Shown here piece by piece: positions 55,897-63,757 of a stretch of DNA of 64,000 nucleotides. The position numbers and the translations under genes were made by a program. The DNA is from JAWLAT01 sp041395325. Lineage in GTDB: Bacteria > Pseudomonadota > Gammaproteobacteria > Xanthomonadales > SZUA-5. The stretch is taken from positions 1 through 64,000 of the forward strand of contig JAWLAT010000017.1 in the NCBI GenBank assembly GCA_041395325.1. The letters are read 5' to 3'. The stretch's first letter is position 1; every line of letters begins with the position of its first letter. The notes under the pieces are model-generated. The model was given only the letters and a program-made list of their open reading frames with translations. It was not told where the DNA came from and did no database searches.

Positions 55897-56406
55897 ATGG
55901 ATCGCCCTAGTCCGACCCACGAGAACCTACCGCCGCCAATTATTTCGTCGGCGCGCCTGCTCGCTTTCGTCGTGATTCCTGACACGCAGCCCTACACCGG
56001 CCGGATCTGCCTGCTGGTCGACGGCGAGCGCCTGGGGCGCGTCCCGTATCTGGCAATCTGCCGCAACTACCATCCGCCTAGCGACATCCTGCTGCTGTTC
56101 TGCGACGAAGAATGGAACTCGCTGGGCTGCATCGGGGTAACCAGCGTCGAAGACGGTCAACTGCAGGCGGAGCGCGACTACCCGGGATTGCAGTCGCACT
56201 GGGTCGACTCACCGTATGATGACCCGGCCATTGCGCGCTATTTGCGCGATGAGCTGGGGGTGGATCCGGCGTCGGAATGGTGGGCTTTTCGTTGTTCGTT
56301 CTGTCTGGCCGAGTGCGAAGGCATGGCGATCAGTCAGGGCAATGCGACCATCTGCCGCCGCTGCATCGACCATTTTCACGTCAGCATTCACGAACTCGAT
56401 GACTGA
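55897..56406 (+). CDS. Small protein with C-terminal ClpX-type zinc ribbon
   Basis: 169 residues from ATG 55897 (GAAGAGGA upstream); a longer start at 55861 overlaps the previous stop. The first 125 residues show a mixed alpha/beta domain I do not recognise. The C-terminus has CSFC ... ICRRCI with 17-18 residues between the pairs, the spacing of the ClpX/C4 zinc-binding domain (CSFC...ICDECI). It may be a protein- or substrate-binding adaptor; no AAA+ domain is attached. Confidence 0.65.
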   Translation: MDRPSPTHENLPPPIISSARLLAFVVIPDTQPYTGRICLLVDGERLGRVPYLAICRNYHPPSDILLLFCDEEWNSLGCIGVTSVEDGQLQAERDYPGLQSHWVDSPYDDPAIARYLRDELGVDPASEWWAFRCSFCLAECEGMAISQGNATICRRCIDHFHVSIHELDD

Positions 56407-56465
56407 GATGCGCGCATTGCGATCCGGGCGCTGATCGGCTCAAGAACCCGCTACGAGAACTGCGC

Positions 56466-57002
56466 ATGTATCCCCTCGTCCTGAAATTCTGGTTTGCCGA
56501 AATTGAGCCCCGGCAGTGGTGGGAGAAGGACCGGGAATTCGATCAGCGCATCGCCACGCGCTTCGGTCTGCTGCACGCACAGGCGACGCAGTGCGAGCTG
56601 TACAACTGGCGGACCACGGCGCTGGGCCGTCTGGCCGAGGTCATCGTGCTGGACCAGTTCTCGCGCAACATGTATCGCGGTCGAGCAGGCGCATTTGCCC
56701 ACGATGCCCTGGCCCTGGCGCTGGCGCAGGAGGCGGTCGCCATCGGCGCCGACCTGGAGCTGGAGCCGATGCAGCGGGCCTTTCTGTACATGCCCTACAT
56801 GCACAGCGAATCGGCCGCCATCCATCGCGTCGCCGAGCCGCTGTTCCGCGAGCGCACGACGGCCGAATCGCACGCCTTCGAACTGCGTCACAAGGCCATC
56901 ATCGACCGCTTCGGCCGCTACCCGCACCGCAACACCATTCTCGGCCGCCGCTCGACCGACGAGGAGCGGACCTTCCTGCAGCAACCCGACTCCAGCTTCT
57001 GA
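56466..57002 (+). CDS. DUF924 family protein
   Basis: 178 residues. The DUF924 pattern is clear: LKFWFAEIEPRQWWEKDREFD at the N-terminus, VIVLDQFSRNMYRG and FLYMPYMHSES in the middle, FGRYPHRN and FLQQPDSSF at the end. The family adopts a TPR-like helical fold; biochemical role unknown. It stands alone with a 145-bp gap before the SDR gene. Confidence 0.9.
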   Translation: MYPLVLKFWFAEIEPRQWWEKDREFDQRIATRFGLLHAQATQCELYNWRTTALGRLAEVIVLDQFSRNMYRGRAGAFAHDALALALAQEAVAIGADLELEPMQRAFLYMPYMHSESAAIHRVAEPLFRERTTAESHAFELRHKAIIDRFGRYPHRNTILGRRSTDEERTFLQQPDSSF

Positions 57003-57147
57003 GTTCGGACGGCGGGCAGCGTTCAGGTGTCCGCGCTGACCGACCGGAAAGCGCAAGCATCGTGCGCTCGCGCTGCGGACCGGACAGCCCGGTACGCGGA
57101 CAGATTGACGCTATGCTCTGGCGCCCCCCAGCCTCGAGGTTCCGCCG

Positions 57148-57906
57148 ATGTCCGCTGCCCTGTTTGATCTGACCGGCAAGACGGCCCTGGTCACCGGCGC
57201 GTCACGCGGGATCGGCGCGGCCATCGCGCGACTGCTGGGCGAGCATGGCGCGCATGTGATCGTCACCAGCCGCCAGCAGGAGGCCTGCGAGTCGGTGGCC
57301 GACGAGATCCGACAGGCCGGTGGCCAGGCGACGGCAAAGGCACTGCACATCGGCGATGGGGCCGCGATCGAAGCGATGTTTGCCGAACTGGACGCCGCCG
57401 GCACGCGCATCGACCTGCTGGTCAACAACGCCGCCACCAACCCCTATTTCGGGCCGATGCTGGACATGTCGCTGGCGGCCTTCGACAAGACCGTGGAAGT
57501 GAATATCCGCGGCTATTGGCTGACCACCCGCGAGGCGGCCAAGCGGATGGCGCCCGGCAGTGCCATCGTCAACGTCGCCTCGGTCAACGCCAGCCGACCG
57601 GCGCCGATGCAGGGCGTCTATTCCTTCACCAAGGCGGCCATCGTGGCGATGACCCAGGCCTACGCGAAGGAACTGGCGCAGGCGCAGGTTCGCGTCAATG
57701 CGGTGCTGCCGGGTCTGACCGACACCAAGTTCGCCTCGGCCCTGACGCAGAACGAGTCGATCCTCAATCGTTTCCTGATGCTGGTGCCACAAGGCCGCGT
57801 GGCGCAGCCGGAAGAGATCGCCCCGGCGGTGCTGTTCCTGCTCGCGCCGGCCAGCAGCTATCTGACTGGCGCCGCGCTGCCGGTCGATGGCGGCTATCTG
57901 GCCTGA
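57148..57906 (+). CDS. Short-chain dehydrogenase/reductase
   Basis: 252 residues, classical SDR: cofactor motif TGASRGIG, NNAATNP, catalytic Ser in NVASVNAS, Tyr/Lys in YSFTKAA, and the C-terminal ALPVDGGYLA. It resembles dehydrogenases of the FabG/gluconate-5-dehydrogenase type; the substrate cannot be read. It ends 6 bases before pyrE, so the two are likely cotranscribed. Confidence 0.88.
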   Translation: MSAALFDLTGKTALVTGASRGIGAAIARLLGEHGAHVIVTSRQQEACESVADEIRQAGGQATAKALHIGDGAAIEAMFAELDAAGTRIDLLVNNAATNPYFGPMLDMSLAAFDKTVEVNIRGYWLTTREAAKRMAPGSAIVNVASVNASRPAPMQGVYSFTKAAIVAMTQAYAKELAQAQVRVNAVLPGLTDTKFASALTQNESILNRFLMLVPQGRVAQPEEIAPAVLFLLAPASSYLTGAALPVDGGYLA

Positions 57907-57912
57907 TCGGCG

Positions 57913-58563
57913 ATGAGCACTTCATCTTCTCCGCAACAGCGGCTGCTGCAGGCGGCGCTGGCCTGCGGCGCGTTGCGCTTCGGCCAGTTCACGCTGAAAA
58001 GCGGCCGCCAGAGTCCCTACTTCTTCAATGCCGGTCAGTTCAGCAGCGGCGCCGGCCTGAGCGAACTGGCCGCCGCCTATGCCGACACGCTGGTCGGCAA
58101 CGGGATCCGCGACGTCATGTTGTTCGGCCCCGCCTACAAGGGCATCCCGTTGGTAGCGGCACTGGCCCAGTCGCTGTGGCTGCGCCACGGGATCGATCTG
58201 CCCTTCGCCTACAACCGCAAGGAAATCAAGGATCACGGTGAAGGCGGGCAACTGGTGGGCGCTGCGCTGGCTGGCCAGGTCTGGATCGTCGATGACGTGG
58301 TCTCGGCCGGCACCTCGGTGCGCGAATCGCTGCAGATCATCCGCCAGGCCGGGGCCCTTCCGGCCGGTGTACTGGTCGCCCTGGATCGGCAGGAGCGCGG
58401 CCAGGGCAGCTTGTCGGCCACCCAGGAGATCACCCGCGACCACGGCCTGCCGGTGCTGGCGGTGGCACGACTGGAGGACCTGCTGAGTCATGCCGCCAGC
58501 GATGCCAGCCTGACCGAACACGCCGCGGCGCTGACCCGCTATCGCGCCGAGTACGGGGTCTGA
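57913..58563 (+). CDS. pyrE: Orotate phosphoribosyltransferase
   Basis: 216 residues. It makes OMP from orotate and PRPP in pyrimidine synthesis. FTLKSGRQSPYFFNAGQF, PAYKGIPL, FAYNRKEIKDHGEGG and the PRPP motif IVDDVVSAGTSVRE are all diagnostic. Start ATG 57913. Confidence 0.96.
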   Translation: MSTSSSPQQRLLQAALACGALRFGQFTLKSGRQSPYFFNAGQFSSGAGLSELAAAYADTLVGNGIRDVMLFGPAYKGIPLVAALAQSLWLRHGIDLPFAYNRKEIKDHGEGGQLVGAALAGQVWIVDDVVSAGTSVRESLQIIRQAGALPAGVLVALDRQERGQGSLSATQEITRDHGLPVLAVARLEDLLSHAASDASLTEHAAALTRYRAEYGV

Positions 58564-58653
58564 ACGCCCGTTGGCCGCCCAGCCCGGTCGCTCCCGCATC
58601 CGACATGAGCATGTTCTACACTGTCCCGCTGACTGCCCTGACCTCGTCGCATC

Positions 58654-59541
58654 GTGCATCCGGATCCGGACTCCTCCACTGATCGCGCCACGATCTTCGA
58701 GTCGCCCAGCGACGAGGAGCGTGCCGGCGGTCCGCGTCTGATCGTCGTCAGCGGCACGCTGCTGGGGACGCAGGTGGACCTGTCCGAGTTGCCGCTGATC
58801 ATTGGCCGGTCGGCCAGCTGCGGCCTGACGCTGGCGCATCCCAGCATCTCCCGCAACCACTGCCGCTTGTGGCGCGAGGCAGGGCAGATCTGGATCGAGG
58901 ATCTGGGCTCAACCAATCGCACCCGCGTCAATGGCCGCTCGATCGAGCGCACCGGGCTGCGCGATGGCGATCAGATCAGCGTCGGCCAGGACGATCTGAA
59001 GTTCTTCGAGGGCGCCAGCGCCGAATCGCGCTATCACCAGGAACTGATCGATCTGGCCCTGTACGACAGCCTCACCGGCTTCCTCAACCGGCGCCAGTTC
59101 CGCGTCTTGCTGCAGAAAGCCTGCGAGGCGACCCCGCTGGAACAGTTTTCGCTGTTGTTGCTGGATCTGGACCACTTCAAACAGATCAACGACCGCCACG
59201 GTCATCTGGTTGGCGATCAGGTGCTGGCGGCGGTCAGCAAGGTCCTGCGCGAGCAGATCGGCGACAGCGGCGAATTCGGTCGCATCGGCGGCGAGGAGTT
59301 CGCCCTGCTGTTGCCGCAGATGGATGCGCAGACCGCGCTGGAGCTGGCCGAGCGGCTGCGCCTGGCCGTCTGTGACAGGGCCATCGAACCGGGCCCGGTG
59401 ACGGTCAGCATCGGCGTGGCCGGCTCGAATCTGCTGGCCAGCGGGTTGTCGCGGCGCGCTTCGGATCTGCTGGCACTGGCCGACACCGCGCTCTACGAGG
59501 CCAAGAACGGCGGCCGCAATCGGGTCGTTCTGGCGCGCTGA
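58654..59541 (+). CDS. FHA-GGDEF diguanylate cyclase
   Basis: 295 residues, GTG start. An FHA domain (residues about 28-125; IIGRSASCGLTL ... SISRNHCRL ... GSTNRTRVNG) precedes a GGDEF domain with LDLDHFKQINDRHGHLVGD and the active-site GGEEF. The inhibitory I-site RxxD, five residues before GGEEF, is replaced (GDSG), so product inhibition is not expected. It would make c-di-GMP, with activity or location set by phosphothreonine binding of FHA. No TM segments. Confidence 0.92.
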   Translation: MHPDPDSSTDRATIFESPSDEERAGGPRLIVVSGTLLGTQVDLSELPLIIGRSASCGLTLAHPSISRNHCRLWREAGQIWIEDLGSTNRTRVNGRSIERTGLRDGDQISVGQDDLKFFEGASAESRYHQELIDLALYDSLTGFLNRRQFRVLLQKACEATPLEQFSLLLLDLDHFKQINDRHGHLVGDQVLAAVSKVLREQIGDSGEFGRIGGEEFALLLPQMDAQTALELAERLRLAVCDRAIEPGPVTVSIGVAGSNLLASGLSRRASDLLALADTALYEAKNGGRNRVVLAR

Positions 59542-59559
59542 TCGCGCTGCTGCGCCGAA

Positions 59560-60576
59560 TCAGTTGGCGCGCAGACGAAAGCGCTCGCGGTATTCGCCCG
59601 GGGTCAGACTGGCGGCACGCTTGAACAGCTTGCGGAAGCTGGACACATCGCTGTAGCCGCAGCGTTCGACGATCTCCTCCAGGCTCAGATGGGTGCTTTC
59701 CAGCATCGCCTTGGCCCGTTCCACCCGCAGTCGCTGGATGTACTCCAGCGGAGTCACGCCATGATGGGCGCGGAAATGCCGCAGCAGGCTGCGCTCACTG
59801 ACGCCGCAGTGGTCGGCCAGGGCCGACACGCTGAGCTCGCTGTCCAGCGCCCGCCGCAGGTAGCGCTCGGCCTTCTCGCTGAGTGAATGCCGCGGCCGTT
59901 CGATCATCGCCAGACTGACATAGGGCGCCTGACTCTGCCGCTCGCGATCGATCACCAGCATGTTGCTGGTCTGTTGCGCCAGTTCGTGCCCGCCCACCTC
60001 GGCGACCACCTGCAGGATGTACTCGTACACCGCGGTGGCAGCACCGGTGGTGACCAGCTGACGATCACGCACGACCAGCTGATCGGCCTCCAGTTGCACA
60101 TGCGGGAAGTGTCGACGGAAGGCGGCCGCCAGCCACCAACTGGTGGTGGCCCGGTAGCCGTCCAGCAGACCGCTGGCGGCGAGCAGAAAGGTGCCCGTGC
60201 AGGCCGCGGCGATCGTCGTGCCGCGCTCGGCCAGTTGGCGCAGATAGTCCAGCTCCGGGCCGCTGTCCTGCGCACCCCGGTGCAACTCGTGCGCGGTCTC
60301 GTGCATCACGCCGGGCACCAGCAGCAGATCGACCTCGGTCTCGGGGCCGTGCAGACCCTGCAGCTGCAGTCCCTGCGAGGTCGTCACGCTGCTCTGACCG
60401 CGGGCGTTGATGACCCGACTCTCGAACGGCGCCGCCATGGTCGGATCACGCAGCCGGGCCAGCCTGGAGGCGATCTCCAGCGCATCGGCCGGGCCGGCGA
60501 CGCTGGACAGCACCACGCCGTCCAGCGCCAGGATGCCGACTTTCAGCGACCGCCGTGCGGCAGCCGTCTCAGTCAT
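59560..60576 (-). CDS. GlxA-type transcriptional regulator (DJ-1/PfpI + AraC HTH)
   Basis: 338 residues, ATG at 60576. The N-terminal class I amidotransferase-like domain has the nucleophile-elbow ACTGTFLLAASGLLDG, so the Cys is retained. The C-terminal AraC domain has two HTHs (ELSVSALADHCGVSERSLLRHF and LSLEEIVERCGYSDVSSFRKLF). Such proteins sense small metabolites; target unknown. The start overlaps the stop of the small exported protein by 8 bases, so they are coupled. Confidence 0.93.
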   Translation of the reverse strand: MTETAAARRSLKVGILALDGVVLSSVAGPADALEIASRLARLRDPTMAAPFESRVINARGQSSVTTSQGLQLQGLHGPETEVDLLLVPGVMHETAHELHRGAQDSGPELDYLRQLAERGTTIAAACTGTFLLAASGLLDGYRATTSWWLAAAFRRHFPHVQLEADQLVVRDRQLVTTGAATAVYEYILQVVAEVGGHELAQQTSNMLVIDRERQSQAPYVSLAMIERPRHSLSEKAERYLRRALDSELSVSALADHCGVSERSLLRHFRAHHGVTPLEYIQRLRVERAKAMLESTHLSLEEIVERCGYSDVSSFRKLFKRAASLTPGEYRERFRLRAN

Positions 60577-60991
60577 CGATGCGCACCGCACCGCTGGAGG
60601 CGGTGAGCAGGTCCAGCAACAAGCGTGGCGCAGCGATCGTGCTGGTGCCATCCGCCGCTTGATCACATTCGACCAGACGCAGCTGACCACTGTGGCCGGC
60701 CGGCAGGTTCACTGCCGACGGCGCCATCAGCGTGGGCTGGCCGTCGGCATCGGTGGTCAGCAGCCACACGCCGGTGGGCAGCGATTGGCCCTGTCCACAT
60801 TGCGCGTCGGTGCTGACATCCAGCGTCTGGCCGTCGGCCGGGGTCAGCTGCCAGCGGGCGGCATGCTGATGAAAGGTCGCGGTGTATTGGCTGCCGGCCT
60901 GATGGCCGGGCAGATCCTCGGCGGCCATCGCCGCGGTGCTGAGCAATGCGAAGGCGCTGACCAGCGCGGTGGTGATCGACAAAGCCTTCAT
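60569..60991 (-). CDS. Small exported protein, unknown function
   Basis: 140 residues, ATG at 60991 with AGGAGAA upstream and a signal peptide (LVSAFALLSTAAMAA). The mature part is mostly beta with one pair of Cys (AQC and VEC). No family recognised. A TetR-type palindrome lies 60 bases upstream of the start. It is translationally linked to the GlxA-type regulator. Confidence 0.72.
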   Translation of the reverse strand: MKALSITTALVSAFALLSTAAMAAEDLPGHQAGSQYTATFHQHAARWQLTPADGQTLDVSTDAQCGQGQSLPTGVWLLTTDADGQPTLMAPSAVNLPAGHSGQLRLVECDQAADGTSTIAAPRLLLDLLTASSGAVRIDD

Positions 60992-61050
60992 GACGTTCTC
61001 CTGTCTCCATCGGCGCGGGGGAGGGGCGCCGGGTAGACACATATTGAATG

Positions 61051-61066
61051 TTTGACAGCTGTCTAG
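61051..61066. promoter_or_regulatory. Candidate TetR operator 3
   Basis: TTTGACAGCTGTCTAG has the perfect palindrome GACAGCTGTC and matches the site before the RND operon (19621-19636) at 14 of 16 bases. It lies upstream of the small exported protein/GlxA operon. On the minus strand TAGACA and TATGTG, 16 bases apart, could be its promoter. Confidence 0.5.
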
Positions 61067-61180
61067 TCAGAGTCGGATCAGCCAATCTTAGGGCGAAATC
61101 AGCCAGCCGTGTGGCCAAAGTCGCCTGAAGGGGGGCTGGCTGCCGTGCAAAGGGAACGATGGGGAATGGCCGCGAATCGG

Positions 61181-61210
61181 GCGAAAGATCGCGAGCAAGC
61201 TCGCTCCCAC
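61181..61210 (-). repeat. REP-like palindromic element 2
   Basis: On the minus strand it reads GTGGGAGCGAGC-TTGCTCGC-GATCTTTCGC, identical to element 1 (54872-54903) over the first 27 bases but in the opposite orientation. It lies between the exported-protein promoter and the ppk2 3' end. Confidence 0.8.
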
Positions 61211-61344
61211 TGTGCCTCGGTGCGCCGGGCGACGGCGGGTTGTAGCCGGCGCTGTGGCTGATTCGGCGTCAGCGCTTCTTGGTTGCCGGGCCTGCGGCGT
61301 TGACGGGTGACGGCTCGTCGGGCGCCCTCGCCATGGCGTTGCGC

Positions 61345-62130
61345 TCAGTCCCAGCGGTGCTTGACGACCTGCGGGATGTCGGTCGGATAGGTCTCCACCG
61401 AGGGCTCGGCCGGCAGCCGATCCAGCTTGACCGGCGGCCACTCGACCTGATGGTCCGGCAGCTGGTCGAGCAGATCGCGCACCAGGTCCAGCCGGCCCTG
61501 CTTCTGGTCATTCATGTCGACCAGCCGCCACGGCGCGTGCGGGGTGTGGGTGGCCGCCAGCATCGCGTCGCGGGCGTGGGTGTAGGCGTCGTAGCGCTCG
61601 CGCGCGGCCAGATCCATCGGCGAGATCTTCCAGCGCTTGACCGGATCCTCGATGCGCTCGGCGAAGCGCTGTTCCTGCATGGCCTGATCGCAGCCCAGCC
61701 AGTACTTGTGCAGCAGGATGCCGTCGTCGACCAGCTGCTGTTCGAAGATCGGACAGGCCACCAGGAAGCGCTGGTACTCCGCCTCGCTGCAGAAACCCAT
61801 CACCTTCTCGACCCCGGCCCGGTTGTACCAGCTGCGATCGAACAGGACGATCTCGCCGGCGGCCGGCAGATGCTCCACATAGCGCTGGAAATACCACTGC
61901 GTGCGCTCGCGCTCGGTCGGCTTGGGCAGCGCCACCACCCGGCAACTGCGCGGGTTCAGGCAATCACTGAACACCCCGATCGCGCCACCCTTGCCCGCCG
62001 TATCGCGACCCTCGAATACCACCACCAGCCGCTGCCCCGTGTGCTGCAACCATCGCTGCACCTGATTGAGCTCCACCTCCAGCGCCTCCAGGGCCGCGTC
62101 ATAGTGCTTGCGCTTGAGCTTGCCAGCCAT
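61345..62130 (-). CDS. ppk2: Polyphosphate kinase 2
   Basis: 261 residues from ATG 62130 (MAGKLKRK, GAGGA upstream), the usual class I PPK2 length. Walker A is FEGRDTAGKGGAI, Walker B is LFDRSWYNRAGVE, and a lid region contains KPTERERTQWYFQRY. It phosphorylates nucleoside mono- or diphosphates using polyphosphate. It reads toward the GlxA unit; upstream of it the sequence is non-coding and rich in REP fragments. Confidence 0.93.
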   Translation of the reverse strand: MAGKLKRKHYDAALEALEVELNQVQRWLQHTGQRLVVVFEGRDTAGKGGAIGVFSDCLNPRSCRVVALPKPTERERTQWYFQRYVEHLPAAGEIVLFDRSWYNRAGVEKVMGFCSEAEYQRFLVACPIFEQQLVDDGILLHKYWLGCDQAMQEQRFAERIEDPVKRWKISPMDLAARERYDAYTHARDAMLAATHTPHAPWRLVDMNDQKQGRLDLVRDLLDQLPDHQVEWPPVKLDRLPAEPSVETYPTDIPQVVKHRWD

Positions 62131-62503
62131 CGGAGCGTCCTCGTGGGGTGGAGGGTGGACAGTAGCAGGGCGGGGCCCGACAACGCGCCATGGGCTGCGC
62201 TGATCCGGGTGGGGTTCCTGCGGCGAGTCGCGTTCTGGAAAGCGTTCCAGTGAGAGCCAGCAAACCGAATCACTGAGGCAAACGCAGGAGCGAGCCCTGC
62301 TCGCGACCCGCCGGCCATGGCATCCGAAACACAACCGCCGATCAAACGAACGCCGACCCGAAGGCACCGGTCCTAAACACCGAATCAACCCGAACGCCGC
62401 GCAACCAACCAGCTGCCTTCCGGCAACCCGAAGCGCAGTGGGAGCGGGCCTGAGATTTCTTCAACCACGCCGATCTCAGCGAAACCATGAACTGTAGGAG
62501 CTC
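62131..62503. other. Intergenic stretch with REP-like fragments at the island border
   Basis: No gene seen. It contains GGAGCGAGCCCTGCTCGCGA (62287-62306), the half-element GTGGGAGCGGGCC (62438-62450) and, running past the stretch, TGTAGGAGCTC...GAGCGC (62493-62517). These are related to the REP elements at 54872 and 61181. GC content falls to the right of it. Confidence 0.65.
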
Positions 62504-62791
62504 TCAACAAGAGCGCACGATGGGTCGCAAAAGAATGAGAATAAGCGGTCCGTGGTACGGTCCAGTCGATGAATACAAAGAAGTACTAAGTCCCACTGCT
62601 GCTTCCGCAACCTTGGGAACGACTTTCATAAAACTTGCGAGTTGATCATCCATCACCAAAGACCATGCTTCCCAACCGAGCCCAAATGTAGAAAGCATGA
62701 TGAGCACGAAGGCGCCACGAAACGTAGGCCATCTTGCACACCACACTAAACGGTTGCACACTCCATGCTCTGACCCATCAGCGTTTGACAA
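62504..62791 (-). CDS. Doubtful small membrane ORF in low-GC region
   Basis: 95 codons from a TTG. It has one hydrophobic stretch (GAFVLIMLSTFGLGWEAWSLV) and no family I recognise. The same frame continues upstream past a TAG at 62801-62803 to 63007, so it might be part of a broken longer gene. Codon use is unlike the core genes. No clear ribosome site. Confidence 0.25.
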   Translation of the reverse strand: MSNADGSEHGVCNRLVWCARWPTFRGAFVLIMLSTFGLGWEAWSLVMDDQLASFMKVVPKVAEAAVGLSTSLYSSTGPYHGPLILILLRPIVRSC

Positions 62792-62991
62792 AATGATGAC
62801 CTACTCCTCGTCCCGACTTCGCAGCAGCCAATTCTCTGGACTGGGAAACCTACGCTCAAAATGTTCATGCAGTCCAGCTCGGCGACGGACTACGACAAGT
62901 TGCTCTCGCCATTCAGAAAAGTTGCGCCGAGCCGAACCACAAATATGACGATGTAGCCGCAACACGCAGAACCTAGCATGAAGGGGGAGGC

Positions 62992-63613
62992 ATGCCAAAA
63001 CACGCATTCAAGTTTCCACCAGAAGTAACTGATTCAATCAGAAACATGTAAGAAGTGCGATCGACATGATCGTGCCGGAAAGATACAAGCAGGAAGCCAA
63101 TTATACAGCTACGCCACTCTGAAAGCGCCTTGACGGGTACTTTATTCCGGAAAGCACGGAAGGGTCATACATCAGCACGATATTTGATGACCACTTGGAC
63201 CCAGCAATTCCGCCGAAAGCAAATATGGCGCAAGATAAAATACGATAACCGCAACGGTTTCGGATGGCGCAACGACTATTTCCAAGGTCATTCTTGTTCA
63301 GGCGAAGCTGGGACACGTAAACGAGCTCACAAACCGCGAGATGATTCTTAAGAAGCAGATCAACAAAATGAAAGGGGTGGTTTCGTCGCCAAAAGTAATG
63401 GAGATACCCACAACCAACGGAAGGCGGCGCCCGGCAATGGTGAGTGGAAACAAGGTGTTCCACGACAGCCCATACCGGCCAATGCAGCTCCCAGAGTACT
63501 TCGTCGCTCGCATTACAACGACGCTTGATGGCAGCACCAATCCTGAAGTCGTGGCGGCTGTTAAAGACAGCTCCCTATCAAGACTGGACATTAAGGCCAA
63601 AATTCGGCCCTAA
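62992..63613 (+). pseudogene. Decayed gene, PD-(D/E)xK-like 'VQAK' motif
   Basis: The start MPKHAFKFPPEVTDSIRN at 62992 follows AAGGGGGAGG. Coding continues in a second frame (IDMIVPERYKQEANYT), is broken by TGA at 63120-63122, continues (LDGYFIPESTEGSYISTIF ... NMAQDKI) and shifts again near 63237-63242 into a third frame (TISKVILVQAKLGHVNEL ... FHDSPYRPMQLPEYFV ... DIKAKIRP) ending at TAA 63611-63613. Joined it gives about 205 residues that read as one protein. The ILVQAK strand resembles the Q-x-K variant of nuclease-fold proteins. Two single-base deletions plus one stop explain the breaks. Sequencing error is possible but unlikely three times in one gene. Confidence 0.6.
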
Positions 63614-63640
63614 TTTCGACCAAACCAACATCGCAGCGGA

Positions 63641-63756
63641 ATGTTTGATGTTTCGCCCGGAAAACCGCCTATCGTGTTTCCCAAGCTGCCAGTCCTCTTG
63701 TAAAGCTCCGATTGTACTTGGCCGACAACCTTATCCGTCGCTACCAATCAAATTGA
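63641..63756 (+). pseudogene. Short broken coding fragment
   Basis: ATG at 63641 gives MFDVSPGKPPIVFPKLPVLL and stops at 63701-63703; a neighbouring frame continues VKLRLYLADNLIRRYQSN to TGA at 63754-63756. Joined by one shift it would be about 38 residues ending just before the next gene. Too short to assign; may be a remnant or chance. Confidence 0.25.
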
Positions 63757-63757
63757 C

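Noticed and set aside
59887..60606. A 239-codon plus-strand frame opposite the GlxA-type regulator
   Set aside because: Shadow composition and no SD; the minus-strand frame has both expected domains.
62801..63007. Minus-strand 68-codon frame
   Set aside because: No family, no SD and overlap with the better-supported plus-strand pseudogene start.
63101..63600. Two overlapping minus-strand frames of 120 and 100 codons
   Set aside because: They are opposite the decayed plus-strand gene, whose joined frames read as a coherent protein; the minus frames show no motif.
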